This document shows, in pieces, positions 22,914 to 31,710 of a DNA stretch of 64,000 nucleotides. Position numbers and translations under genes: made by a program. Each line of letters starts with the position of its first letter. Position 1 is the stretch's first letter. Below the pieces are notes generated by a model. It did not search any database, had not been told where the DNA came from, and saw nothing but the letters and a program-made list of their open reading frames with translations. The stretch is from the NCBI RefSeq assembly GCF_013778455.1, contig NZ_JACEHE010000002.1:248001-312000 (forward strand), written 5' to 3'. This stretch comes from Streptomyces himalayensis subsp. himalayensis. Its GTDB lineage: Bacteria; Actinomycetota; Actinomycetes; Streptomycetales; Streptomycetaceae.

Positions 22914-23840
22914 GTGTTGAAAAAGCGTGTAATGAACCTGACCCAAAGGGTCATTAATCACGGAATCCAGGCCAAGATCGATGAATTGCGCTTTACCGTC
23001 GGCGCGATGGAGAGTCGACTGGCGACTCTGCTCCCACACCCAGAGCGTCTCCAGGACACCGAGTACAAGGTCTTCTCCCAGGGAGGCGAAGACGGCATCC
23101 TGGAGTTCCTCACGTCACGGCTCTCTCCCCCGGACGTATTCATCGAGATCGGCGTCGGCGACTACACCGAGTCCAATACCCGGTTCCTGGCCATGAAGGA
23201 CAACTGGCGCGGAGCCATCATTGACAGCGGAACCGCACACATCGATTTTCTGCGCTGCAATGGCATGGCATGGCGCTGGAGCATCTCGCCTGTTTCCGCC
23301 TTCGTCACGGCAGAAAATATTAACGAACTGATCCACGGGGCCGGAATTGAGGGCGAGATCGGTGTTCTCTCCATCGACATCGATGGAGTCGATTACTGGG
23401 TCTGGAAGGCCATCTCGACCGTATCCCCCTGGGTCGTGGTCATCGAATACAACAGCGTATTCGGGCCGGACAACGCAGTCACTGTTCCGTACGACCCTGA
23501 ATTCGTCTCCTCCGAGGCGCACCACAGCTTGCAGTTCTATGGGGCGTCTCTGTCCGCCCTGCATCACCTCGGCGTGGCGCGGGGTTACCGGCTCGTCGGC
23601 GTCGGGAGCAACGGCGTCAATGCTTTCTTTGTCCGCAACGATGTAGCCGGCCATCTGTGGGACCTGTCGCCCAGCCAGGCCTTCGTCCGTTCCCGCGTCC
23701 GGACCGCCCGCGGTGCGGACGGAAAGCTCACCTACACCGGGGATGACCACGGCCAAGTGCTCCACTCGATGCGGGACAAGCTGCTACATGTAGTCGACAT
23801 GCGAAGCAACCTCCCGATCGCCGAGGTCTTCGGAATCTGA
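22914..23840 (+). CDS. FkbM-like methyltransferase-fold protein
   Basis: 308 residues. The core is EYKVFSQGGEDGILEFLTSRL, then DVFIEIGVGDYTESNTRFLAMKDNWRGAIIDS and GVLSIDIDGVDYWVWKAI...VVVIEYNS, a SAM-methyltransferase-like layout in which SIDIDGxDYW takes the place of the FkbM DxEGxE loop. Such proteins are frequent in actinobacterial and cyanobacterial glycan clusters, and activity is unproven. The start could be GTG 22914 or ATG 22932; neither has a clear ribosome site. An AT-rich region upstream (22700-22910) includes TTGGCA (about 22766) and TTATAA (about 22791), a possible promoter with an 18-19 base spacer. Confidence 0.78.
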   Translation: MLKKRVMNLTQRVINHGIQAKIDELRFTVGAMESRLATLLPHPERLQDTEYKVFSQGGEDGILEFLTSRLSPPDVFIEIGVGDYTESNTRFLAMKDNWRGAIIDSGTAHIDFLRCNGMAWRWSISPVSAFVTAENINELIHGAGIEGEIGVLSIDIDGVDYWVWKAISTVSPWVVVIEYNSVFGPDNAVTVPYDPEFVSSEAHHSLQFYGASLSALHHLGVARGYRLVGVGSNGVNAFFVRNDVAGHLWDLSPSQAFVRSRVRTARGADGKLTYTGDDHGQVLHSMRDKLLHVVDMRSNLPIAEVFGI

Positions 23841-23891
23841 CTCACGGGAGCCAGATGACGTTCTGCCGGGTTCTGGGACGGGATTTCCCCG

Positions 23892-24247
23892 TCAGGAGCC
23901 GGTTGGCACGACCACGTCCGCTGCGCCCCCGGAAAACGACCACGTGGTCGAAGACGCCTCCGAGGCCAACGCGTCCTCGGCTGGAATCCCACCGTGCACG
24001 CCCGGAACTCGCCCGACTCCGATGGTCGACTCCGGCGCGCCGCCGCCGCTCCATGCTGGAATTGACGCGTACGCCGGGAGCATCTGTCGCCAGCTCTCCG
24101 TCGGCACCACGACGGCCGTCACCCCGCGCGCCCTCCGGAAGGAGACGCACGGGCGGAGCGTCAGGTCCACGGGGATTGGGGAATTCCGTACCGCCGAGCG
24201 CCGACCAGGTGCCCACGCGGCAGTGTGCCGCAGCAGGTCTGCGCGCA
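23892..24247 (-). pseudogene. Possible coding remnant, function unknown
   Basis: About 118 codons without a stop before the TGA at the left end. Third positions are mostly G/C, and the composition is protein-like: SFRRARGVTAVVVPTESW, then SIPAWSGGGAPESTIGVGRVPG. It has no visible start of its own; upstream it runs into the methyltransferase gene in another frame. It may be the tail of a deleted gene. No family was recognised. Confidence 0.35.
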
Positions 24248-25111
24248 TCAGGCCGGAGCCGCACCAGAAGCGCAGCGGATCCGGCGAACCAGCTGTTCGT
24301 GGTCCTGCATCCATCGCGGACGCAGCCGACGCTTGCGCAGCGGGTAATAGCAGCGATGAAACCTGACGGCACGGTCGAAAGCGCCCTTGCGGAACTTCTG
24401 CCTGGTCAACAGGTGCAAGGTGCCGGCCGGATGATATGCCATTCCCAGGCGGTGCGCTAGCGTGCGCAGGGTCAGGGCGGCGTAGAACGAGACGTGCTGG
24501 CCGGCCTCCGGCGCCAGGTACCACCACGACGGATTGGCCGTACCGTCGTGGAGGTACTGGGTGAAGACGAAAGAGTTCGCTCCGGTTTCGCGCAAGGCTG
24601 TGTCGACGAACGCGAGCGGATCGGCCACGTGCTCCATCACCTCGACGGCAGTCACCGCCGTCGCGAACCCTTGCCGGCCTCCGTCCCACTCGAAACCGCG
24701 GGCGAACAGATTTTGGCAATGCGGGTCCTGCCAGTAAAAGTTCAGACCAGCGTCACGCAGGAGCCGGACCAGGAGCCCGTAACCACCGCCATAGTCGACA
24801 TATACGCCATCGGGACCGAACATTCCCGCCAGGACGGATGTCAGCACGGGAGACAACCGCAGATTTCGTTGCGCGACGCCGGTATCGATTGCCGCGACGG
24901 CCTCCGAATAGGCTTCCTCCAGCCAATACGGCTCGTCGATGAACCAGTAGGCGCAGTCGACGCACATGTGATACGTCGCCTGATGGCGCCCGAGGACCGT
25001 GCCCCGATGTGTAGCCCGGGATTCACCGTCACAGATTTTGCACAGGACCATGGAATGCGAGTCTACGGACGCGGCGTCCGCCGGGCCTGAAGCCATACGG
25101 GCGGTGGGCAA
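24248..25111 (-). CDS. Class I SAM-dependent methyltransferase with N-terminal Cys cluster
   Basis: 287 residues (shorter if translation starts at Met21, 25051). CKICDGES and MCVDCAYWF form a four-Cys zinc-type knuckle before the catalytic domain, which has VYVDYGGGYGLLVRLLRDAGLNFYWQDPH, then TAVEVMEHVADPLAFVDTALRET and FVFTQYLHDG. It resembles the Methyltransf_23-type proteins of sugar clusters (for example, C-methyltransferases of deoxysugars have similar zinc knuckles). The deoxysugar context makes C- or O-methylation plausible; the exact reaction cannot be told. Confidence 0.82.
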   Translation of the reverse strand: MPTARMASGPADAASVDSHSMVLCKICDGESRATHRGTVLGRHQATYHMCVDCAYWFIDEPYWLEEAYSEAVAAIDTGVAQRNLRLSPVLTSVLAGMFGPDGVYVDYGGGYGLLVRLLRDAGLNFYWQDPHCQNLFARGFEWDGGRQGFATAVTAVEVMEHVADPLAFVDTALRETGANSFVFTQYLHDGTANPSWWYLAPEAGQHVSFYAALTLRTLAHRLGMAYHPAGTLHLLTRQKFRKGAFDRAVRFHRCYYPLRKRRLRPRWMQDHEQLVRRIRCASGAAPA

Positions 25112-25343
25112 TGATGAAGTTGCATGTTCACCCGTTGAGTGCAGTACCGCTTCCGAGAACTATCGACGGCTCTCTTGGAACGGGTAAATCTCAGCGACCT
25201 GACATCACTCGTGGCCGCGGAGGCTGGCCCGTTTTTTTGCTGAACCAATCGGCACTGCACGACGATGCCATTGGCTCGCGCTCCCAGGGCCTGCAGGCTA
25301 CGTCACACCGGTTTCTGCTTTGTGCGACAAGAGGTAGGCGCAG

Positions 25344-26060
25344 GTGCAGGTTCTTTTCTCACCGGACGTGTTCGTCCGGCAGAGGTTCGGCGGAGTCAGT
25401 CGATACTTTGCCGAACTCCACACCGGATTGACGGAAGCGGGCGTTGACGCACGCATCTTCGCCGTATTACACGACAACCAGTACATCGCAAGGCGCGAAG
25501 CAGGGCGGGCTCGGCGTGCCGAGTGACAAGATCACGGTTATTCATCTCGGCGTGCGCATTCCTGATGTCCTGATCAAGAGAGAAACGAGCGACCACATCG
25601 TGGACGCCCCTGAGATCCCCGGAACTCGCGGCGCTACGGCTCGTCTGCTCAGGAGGTGGCGCCCCCACAAACGAGGAGAAGGCGCTGCTGGAGGACGCGG
25701 GGTGTCGCATCGCGTTGAATTCGTGCAAGCCGACGAGGAGACGCTCCGCCGGCTCTACCAGACCGCGGTGGCACTTTTATCCATCGCTCTACGAGGGATT
25801 CGAGCTGCCGCCACTGGAAGCGATGGCCGGGGAGTTCCGGTGGTTGCCGCCAAGGCGGCATCCATTCCAGAGGTCGTGGGCGACGCGGCGCTGCTCTTCG
25901 ACCTCATAGCCTCGACGAACTTGCTCATGCCCTCGGGCGCATGCACGACACGTCAACCCGCGAGGAGCTGACGAGGCGTGGGCTTGCACGGGCGCGAATG
26001 TTCACCTGGAGCAAGACCACTCAGCAGACGATTGACGTGTACCGCGAAGTTCTTTCCTGA
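25344..26060 (+). pseudogene. Broken GT4 glycosyltransferase, homologue of 19827-20882
   Basis: Starts with a GTG and reads [20 protein letters not shown], almost identical to the intact copy. About 110 codons of the middle are deleted right after DNQYIARR; the sequence continues at GVPSDKITVIHLGVRIPDV. Further frameshifts break the [14 protein letters not shown] region (read here as RGIRAAATGSDG in one frame and LYEGFELPPLEAM in another). The 3' end ([25 protein letters not shown]) matches to the stop. It lies on the opposite strand to the intact copy. Confidence 0.93.
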
Positions 26061-26237
26061 GCGGGCCGACAAAGTATTACTCAGGAAGGTCTCCAATGCC
26101 GTACACAGCTAATCCGACACACTGGGCGATACCCTAGAACATGGATAGAAATTCCTTACCCTGACCACGTGCCGGTGTCCCTTCCGCCGGGAGGCGAACT
26201 CGGCGACTACGGATCCGACCACCAGCAGGGAGTGCAC

Positions 26238-27272
26238 GTGGCAGGTAAGAAGGCGCTCATCACCGGCATCACCGGCCAGGACGGCTCCTATCTGGCCGAG
26301 TTGCTCCTGGAGAAGGAGTATGAGGTCCACGGCATCGTCCGCCGGGCCTCGACGTTTAACACTCAGCGGATCAACCACCTCTACGAGGACCCGCACGATC
26401 CGCAGGCGCGGTTGTTCCTGCACTACGGCGATCTGACGGACGGCACCCGGCTGGCCAGCCTGCTGGAGACCGTGCAACCCGACGAGGTCTACCACCTGGC
26501 CGCCCAGTCACATGTCCGAGTGTCCTTCGACGAGCCGGAGTTCACCGGGAACACCACCGGCCTGGGCACCACACGCCTGCTCGAAGCCATCCGCTCCACA
26601 CAACTGCCCTGCCGTTACTACCAGGCCTCCAGCTCCGAAATGTTCGGCGCAACCCCACCACCCCAACACGAAAACACCCCCTTCCACCCTCGCTCCCCCT
26701 ACGGAGTCGCCAAGGTCTACGCCTACTGGACCACCCGCAACTACCGCGAGGCCTATGGCATGTACGCCGTCAACGGCATCCTCTTCAACCACGAATCACC
26801 CCGCCGCGGCCCCACCTTCGTCACCCGCAAAATCGCCACCGCCGCCGCACGCATCAAAGCCGGCCTCCAGGACACCCTCTACCTCGGCAACCTCGACGCC
26901 CGCCGCGACTGGGGCTACGCAGCCGAATACGTCCACGCCATGTGGCTCATGCTCCAACAAGACCAACCCGACGACTACGTCATCGCCACCGGCACCAGCT
27001 GCAGCGTCCGCGACTTCGTCGACTACTGCTTCACCCACGTCGGACTCAACTGGCGCAACCACGTCCACTTCGACGAACGCTACCTACGCCCCTCCGAAGT
27101 CGACCATCTGGTCGGAGACGCCTCCAAAGCCCGACACACCCTCGGCTGGAAACCCACGATCCACGCCCCCGAACTCGCCCGGCTCATGGTCGACGCAGAG
27201 CTCGCCACCCTGCCGCGACCCGTCGGTCCGGACTCGGCCTCCGACTCGACCCTCACCCTGACGGCAGGGTGA
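26238..27272 (+). CDS. gmd: GDP-mannose 4,6-dehydratase (intact copy)
   Basis: 344 residues from GTG 26238, preceded by GGGAG; the broken copy starts the same way. The NADP-binding [47 protein letters not shown], the catalytic SSSEMFG and [12 protein letters not shown] (Tyr-x3-Lys), [16 protein letters not shown] and [16 protein letters not shown] are all present. It makes GDP-4-keto-6-deoxy-D-mannose, the substrate of Fcl. The first 400 bases use AAG/GAG/CTG codons like the remnant at 19166; from about 26640 the gene uses AAA, GAA and CTC almost throughout, a visible mosaic. It is the first gene of a run with GT2 and Wzy. Confidence 0.95.
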   Translation: MAGKKALITGITGQDGSYLAELLLEKEYEVHGIVRRASTFNTQRINHLYEDPHDPQARLFLHYGDLTDGTRLASLLETVQPDEVYHLAAQSHVRVSFDEPEFTGNTTGLGTTRLLEAIRSTQLPCRYYQASSSEMFGATPPPQHENTPFHPRSPYGVAKVYAYWTTRNYREAYGMYAVNGILFNHESPRRGPTFVTRKIATAAARIKAGLQDTLYLGNLDARRDWGYAAEYVHAMWLMLQQDQPDDYVIATGTSCSVRDFVDYCFTHVGLNWRNHVHFDERYLRPSEVDHLVGDASKARHTLGWKPTIHAPELARLMVDAELATLPRPVGPDSASDSTLTLTAG

Positions 27273-27273
27273 G
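27252..27273 (+). promoter_or_regulatory. Hairpin over the gmd stop / GT2 start junction
   Basis: CTCACCCTG-ACGG-CAGGGTGAG, a perfect 9-base stem with a 4-base loop. It covers the gmd stop codon and lies 3 bases before the GT2 GTG, so it would hide the GT2 ribosome-binding region (GAGGGG). It may couple GT2 translation to gmd, since ribosomes finishing gmd would open it. Confidence 0.6.
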
Positions 27274-27276
27274 GGG

Positions 27277-28221
27277 GTGACATCCCGGACCGTTACGGCG
27301 TCCCAAGCGCCTTCGAAAGTCGCCGTCCTGATGACCTGCCACAGCCGGCGGGAACGCACGCTCGCAGCCCTGACCTCTCTGAAGGCCCAGGCCGGCCTTC
27401 CGGCAGGAACGGCTCTGACCATCCACCTTGTCGATGCCGGAAGCACGGATGGCACCTCCGCCGCCGTGCGCAGTGCCTTCCCGGAGACCGATGTGGTCAC
27501 CATGGGTCCGGACATCTTCTGGGGCGCGGGTACCCGCATGGCCGCTGCCCGAGCCGATCCTGACGCTCATGTGCTCTGGCTCAACGACGATGTCGTACTG
27601 GCCCCCGATGCCCTCGCGGTGCTGCTGAGCACCGCCGTCCCGCTGGAACGGCCGGTCATCGCAGCCGGCGCCATGCGGTCCAGCGACGGAACTCGCACCA
27701 CATACGGCGGCTACCGCGCCAAGAAAGCGGCATTTGGTCCACTGAGACTGGAGAGAGTGAAGCCGGGTCCAAGGCAACACACAGCCTGCGACACATGCAA
27801 CGGCAACGCTGTGCTGGTTACGAACGCTGCGAGACGCATCCTTGGGGACATCGACGACGCGTTCCCCCACCGCATGGGCGACCTGGACTACGGCCTGCGC
27901 GCGCGCAGGGCCGGTATCCCCGTCCTGCTCTGCCCCGGTCATCTGGGCACCTGTGACGACCACCCACCGCACGCCCCTGGCACTTCAGGTGAACTCGGCA
28001 TCACAGCAAGCACGGCACTGCGCCGACTGGCATCGGTACGAGAACTGCCACCACGGCCTTGGTGGCGGTTCTGCCGACGATACTTCGGCGTCTGGGCCCC
28101 GCTCCTCTTCTGCTCCCCCTTCGCAAAAACGCTGGCTGTCACGCTCAGCCCTCCGAGGCGGAGGCCATGGCGAGGTGCGCCCTCGCAGGCACCTGCGCTG
28201 ACATCCGAAAGCGACGCCTGA
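27277..28221 (+). CDS. GT2-family glycosyltransferase
   Basis: 314 residues, GTG start. The GT-A fold is visible: KVAVLMTCHSRRERTLAALTSL, TIHLVDAGSTDGTSAAVRSAF, the DxD-type motif LWLNDDVVLAPDAL, and the acceptor-side DTCNGNAVLVTNAARR plus HRMGDLDYGLRARRAGIP (ED-like loop). This resembles rhamnosyl-type GT2 enzymes. It starts 4 bases after the gmd stop and precedes the polymerase gene. Confidence 0.9.
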   Translation: MTSRTVTASQAPSKVAVLMTCHSRRERTLAALTSLKAQAGLPAGTALTIHLVDAGSTDGTSAAVRSAFPETDVVTMGPDIFWGAGTRMAAARADPDAHVLWLNDDVVLAPDALAVLLSTAVPLERPVIAAGAMRSSDGTRTTYGGYRAKKAAFGPLRLERVKPGPRQHTACDTCNGNAVLVTNAARRILGDIDDAFPHRMGDLDYGLRARRAGIPVLLCPGHLGTCDDHPPHAPGTSGELGITASTALRRLASVRELPPRPWWRFCRRYFGVWAPLLFCSPFAKTLAVTLSPPRRRPWRGAPSQAPALTSESDA

Positions 28222-28308
28222 AGATCTGGTCGACCGGCTCCGTTATGCCCTTTGGCGCCGCAACCCTCAGATTCCGTGCATTTCGTATCCAACTTTAGGA
28301 CGACCACG

Positions 28309-29730
28309 GTGCAGCACCTTGCCGTCGCTCTCGAAGCGGCACCAATCCTGGCCGCCCAACTCGCACTTGCCGCTCTTACCCTGTGGATCTTCGCGCGACA
28401 TTCCTCCACAGGCATCGCGCTGCTCTTGGCCGCGCAGGTGTGGACGACAGCGGCCCGCGGGCAAGTCCCTGCACTCGACCTCGGCTTCAACGCATACCCT
28501 GTCGACCTCGTTGCCGCCTGTGCGTTCCTGGTGGCTTGCGCTCGCCTGCTGCGGCACGGTCTGCCGGCTCGAGCGGGGGTGCTGCTCATCTTGGGAATGA
28601 TCGGCCTGACTGCATGGTCGGTCGTTCGAGGAATCAGCGTCGGCGGGTTGCTGGCCGCGGCCCACGACTCCCGCGTCTACTTCTTGCAGGTCTTCGCCTT
28701 CGTCCTGTACGTCGCAACAGCTCCATTGAGCGCGGCCGCAGGCAGAGCCGTCAGTCGAGCGTGGCTGGCTGCTGCTGCCACGTACGGGCTGTTGAGCCTG
28801 GCCGGTTGGGCCGGCACAGGACTGCATTCGGCGTCGACCGCAATCACGTTCGCAGGCGGGACCATCGATGCCAGGCCTGTGTCCGCCAACGCAGCACTCA
28901 TCCTGCTGCAAGGCGCGGTGCTGCTGCTCTGTCCGCTGGCATCGAAACCGTCGGCACACGGCGCAGCACACAACGAAAAGTCGAGTGCCAGGCGTCACCA
29001 TCCGGTTAGGATCGCGATGGCCCTGCTGCTCCTCGTATTCGTCATCCTGTTGCAGCATCGGACCGTTTGGGCTGCTGCAGCCGCCGTGGCAGTCATGTAC
29101 TGGGGGCTCCGTCCCTCCCAGGCGGGCAAGCGCATCATAGTCGCCGTTGCGGGCGGCCTCGTGAGCTGCCTTACCGCTGTGTGCTTCGCGGTGGGCGCCT
29201 TCGGCTCGGTCGGCAGCACGCTTGCGGCCACCTTTGCGGAGGCGCAGCAGACGCACAGTACGTTCACCTGGCGGATGCTCGGCTGGCAGGATCTGTTGAG
29301 CGCATCCAGGTCCTGGGTGGAGTGGCTGCTCGGAGCGCCATTCAGCTCCGGCTACGCGCGCACCGTGGAGGGCGGGCTTACCACGGTCTCCCCGCACAAC
29401 TACTACGTGCACATCGTGCTGCGCCTGGGTCTGGTGGGTCTGGTTCTGCTGCTGGCCATGTACGCCCTGGCCTGGCGGCGACTTCCCCGTAGCAGCCCCG
29501 CCAGCCTTGGGCTTCGTCTGTTGATCGTCTCCCAGCTCGTATTCTGCGTGGGCTACTCGCTATTCCCCGAGCAGGGGTTGCTTCTGGGGCTGTGTCTGTG
29601 GCGGGTCCGTGCCTGTATGGCAGATCGGGACCCAGAAAAGACACTGGCGGACATGCCGACGCCATCCGTCGATCAAGGGCTCCGAGAGCAGCGGAATCGG
29701 GTGATCTTCCGGTCCGGGGCTGCGGTGTGA
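28309..29730 (+). CDS. O-antigen ligase/polymerase-like membrane protein (Wzy candidate)
   Basis: About 473 residues from the GTG at 28309, which has TTAGGA eight bases upstream; an earlier TTG at 28252 is less likely. There are about ten hydrophobic segments, with a long outside loop near residues 320-390 reading TWRMLGWQDLLSASRSWVEWLLGAPFSSGY and SPHNYYVHIVLRLGLVGL, which is the characteristic Wzy/WaaL loop followed by the PHN motif. It should polymerise lipid-linked repeat units outside the membrane. It follows gmd and GT2 and converges on the methyltransferase at 29819. Confidence 0.85.
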   Translation: MQHLAVALEAAPILAAQLALAALTLWIFARHSSTGIALLLAAQVWTTAARGQVPALDLGFNAYPVDLVAACAFLVACARLLRHGLPARAGVLLILGMIGLTAWSVVRGISVGGLLAAAHDSRVYFLQVFAFVLYVATAPLSAAAGRAVSRAWLAAAATYGLLSLAGWAGTGLHSASTAITFAGGTIDARPVSANAALILLQGAVLLLCPLASKPSAHGAAHNEKSSARRHHPVRIAMALLLLVFVILLQHRTVWAAAAAVAVMYWGLRPSQAGKRIIVAVAGGLVSCLTAVCFAVGAFGSVGSTLAATFAEAQQTHSTFTWRMLGWQDLLSASRSWVEWLLGAPFSSGYARTVEGGLTTVSPHNYYVHIVLRLGLVGLVLLLAMYALAWRRLPRSSPASLGLRLLIVSQLVFCVGYSLFPEQGLLLGLCLWRVRACMADRDPEKTLADMPTPSVDQGLREQRNRVIFRSGAAV

Positions 29731-29818
29731 CGTTGTGTCCGGTTGCACAGCAAGACTCTGGGCGGCTTGCACACCGCCGACCGGCCTTCGTGGCGCTGCC
29801 GGGGGCGATAAGAGGTCT

Positions 29819-30481
29819 CTATCCGACAGAACGTTCCAGCGTGACCAGGAGCGTTCCCGCCGTCACTGCCGTGAGTTCTCGCGGATGGTCCTGGACCTGC
29901 CTGAACCGGAAAGCAGCCTCCTGCACCGCTACAGCCGTGACCTTGAGGTCGTCGCCGCTGGTCAGGATCTCGTATGCCTCGGAGGCTGAGTAGGGGCGGA
30001 CGTGGTGGATACGGTCCGGGTGGTTGATCGGAATGCTGCCGACCAGAATCCCTCCCGGACGCAGCACCCTGGAGAACTCGGCCATGGCCCTCTCGGGCCG
30101 GTGGATGTGCTCGAGTGTCTCGAATGTGACCACAGCTCCGAAGCTTGAATCCTCGAATGGGAGGTCGAACACAGAACCCTCGACGAAGGAGAATCCCGGG
30201 AACCAGCGCCGGGCCTCTTTCAGCGCTCGGCGGTCCAGGTCCAGCCCTTGGTATGTCGTCGCGCCGTACAGGATGTGAGCGCCGTACCCGCTTCCGCACG
30301 CGGCGTCGAGCACATCGCGACCGGCCACCACTTCACTGGCCATGACGTAGCGCGCGATATGGCGTAGGGCGACAGAGTCGATGCGAACGTGCACGTCGCT
30401 ATGGAGTACGTGCTTCTTGAACAGGTGATAGAGGCCCTTCATCTGGGCGGGCGCAACGCGGTATGCCGTTTGCTTCAGCAT
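29819..30481 (-). CDS. Class I SAM-dependent methyltransferase (Methyltransf_11 type)
   Basis: 220 residues. VAGRDVLDAACGSGYGAHILYGA is motif I, YQGLDLDRRALKEAR motif II, and SSFGAVVTFETLEHIHRPERAMAEFSRVLRPGGILVGSIP the motif III-IV region. An N-terminal helical segment with HVRIDSVALRHIARYVMASEVVAG precedes it. The substrate is unknown. It is divergent from the FkbM gene at 30715 across 233 bases. Confidence 0.88.
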   Translation of the reverse strand: MLKQTAYRVAPAQMKGLYHLFKKHVLHSDVHVRIDSVALRHIARYVMASEVVAGRDVLDAACGSGYGAHILYGATTYQGLDLDRRALKEARRWFPGFSFVEGSVFDLPFEDSSFGAVVTFETLEHIHRPERAMAEFSRVLRPGGILVGSIPINHPDRIHHVRPYSASEAYEILTSGDDLKVTAVAVQEAAFRFRQVQDHPRELTAVTAGTLLVTLERSVG

Positions 30482-30714
30482 TTCAGGTATTCCTGTTCAA
30501 GTCGCTTCTCGCATGGCTGAACCAGATATAGCCAGCGTCTGGCCATAGTTGCTGACTGGGCGTGCCGCGGCAACCGCACACGCAAGATGAGCGCCAAGTA
30601 TCCGATAGCAAGGGATTGGAGTTCACTCCGACGACCGCTCTGTCGGCTGGTCGTCGGTGGAACACAATCCGGCGGGTCCCGCAATAACGCATCAAGAGAA
30701 CAGACAATGGACGC

Positions 30715-31449
30715 GTGACTCTTCTCCATGGAGTCCGCACGGTGGCACGGCGTTTTGGCATCGATGTGGACAGATTCCCCGAGTGCTCGCTTCACTATCG
30801 CGTTGTCCAACTCATGTTGCACAACGACATTAACGTCGTCCTCGACGTGGGGGCGAACAGCGGTGAGTACGGCGCGATGCTGCGAAGGTTCGGGTACCAG
30901 GGGCGCATCGTGTCCTTCGAGCCCGTGGAGGGGCCGCGGCGTACTCTGGAGCGCCGGGCGGCGGCAGACGCGTTGTGGTCGGTTCAGCCGTATGCACTCG
31001 GCCGCGAGAAGGCAACGGTAACCATCAATGTCGCTGGGAACGGTTCAGCCAGCAGTTCCGTGCTGTCCATGCTGCCCCGGCACACCGAGGTCTGTCCGGA
31101 ATCGCGCTACGTGGACCGGCAGAAGGCCGAGCAACATCGCCTCGACGAAGTCTGGAACCATGTAGCAGATCCAGGGGACCGTGTCTTCCTGAAAATCGAC
31201 GTCCAAGGTTACGAGGAAGCCGTTCTGCAGGGAGCCGGGGATCTCGTCGGCCAATGCTCCGGGCTGCAGGTGGAAGTCTCCTGCGTTCCGCTGTACGAGG
31301 ACGGCATGCAACTGCAGCAGGCGTTGGACTTGGCGCAGCACAAGTACGGTTTGACTTTGATGTCCATCGTGCCGGGTTTCACTGATCACCGCACAGGCCA
31401 GATGCTACAGTGCGATGCGGTCTTCCTCCGAGGTGGCACACGGACCTGA
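30715..31449 (+). CDS. FkbM-family methyltransferase
   Basis: 244 residues, GTG start. INVVLDVGANSGEYGAMLRRFGYQGRIVSFEPVEG (39-73) is the SAM site, and FLKIDVQGYEEAVLQGA (158-174) is the FkbM signature. It is a different subtype from the one at 16929 (DVQGYE rather than DIEGYE). Likely role: O-methylation of a glycan residue. Confidence 0.9.
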   Translation: MTLLHGVRTVARRFGIDVDRFPECSLHYRVVQLMLHNDINVVLDVGANSGEYGAMLRRFGYQGRIVSFEPVEGPRRTLERRAAADALWSVQPYALGREKATVTINVAGNGSASSSVLSMLPRHTEVCPESRYVDRQKAEQHRLDEVWNHVADPGDRVFLKIDVQGYEEAVLQGAGDLVGQCSGLQVEVSCVPLYEDGMQLQQALDLAQHKYGLTLMSIVPGFTDHRTGQMLQCDAVFLRGGTRT

Positions 31450-31499
31450 CGGCGGTGTCTGCTCGAATTGCGGCCAGGTGGGCGGTGGACAGCACGTGC

Positions 31500-31682
31500 T
31501 CAGCCCGCATCACGACGAGCATCGCCACGGGGGATGACTCCGTATCGGATGAGATCGGCGCTGCGTGGGCCGAGAACCGCTTTCGTCATCAGGAAGTCCG
31601 TCAGCCAGGACCGCAGCTGGCCGCTGGCGTCCACTGCCACCCCGCGCGTGGCCGGCAGACCGGCACTCTGCTGCTTCTTTGA
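31500..31682 (-). pseudogene. Possible 3' remnant of an unidentified gene beside the IS3 fragment
   Basis: About 60 codons in good Streptomyces codon usage, reading GVAVDASGQLRSWLTDFLMTK, then AVLGPRSADLIRYGVIPRGDA, ending in TGA. There is no start; the IS3 remnant lies immediately upstream of it. Possibly the end of a dehydrogenase-like or other gene interrupted by the insertion. No family assignment. Confidence 0.3.
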
Positions 31683-31710
31683 GGTTCCCCCGGCCTGCGG
31701 GAGGTGCTGA

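Noticed and set aside
22685..22957. Small plus-strand gene before the FkbM-like gene
   Set aside because: AT-rich promoter-like region; the frame overlaps the next gene and has no family features or ribosome site.
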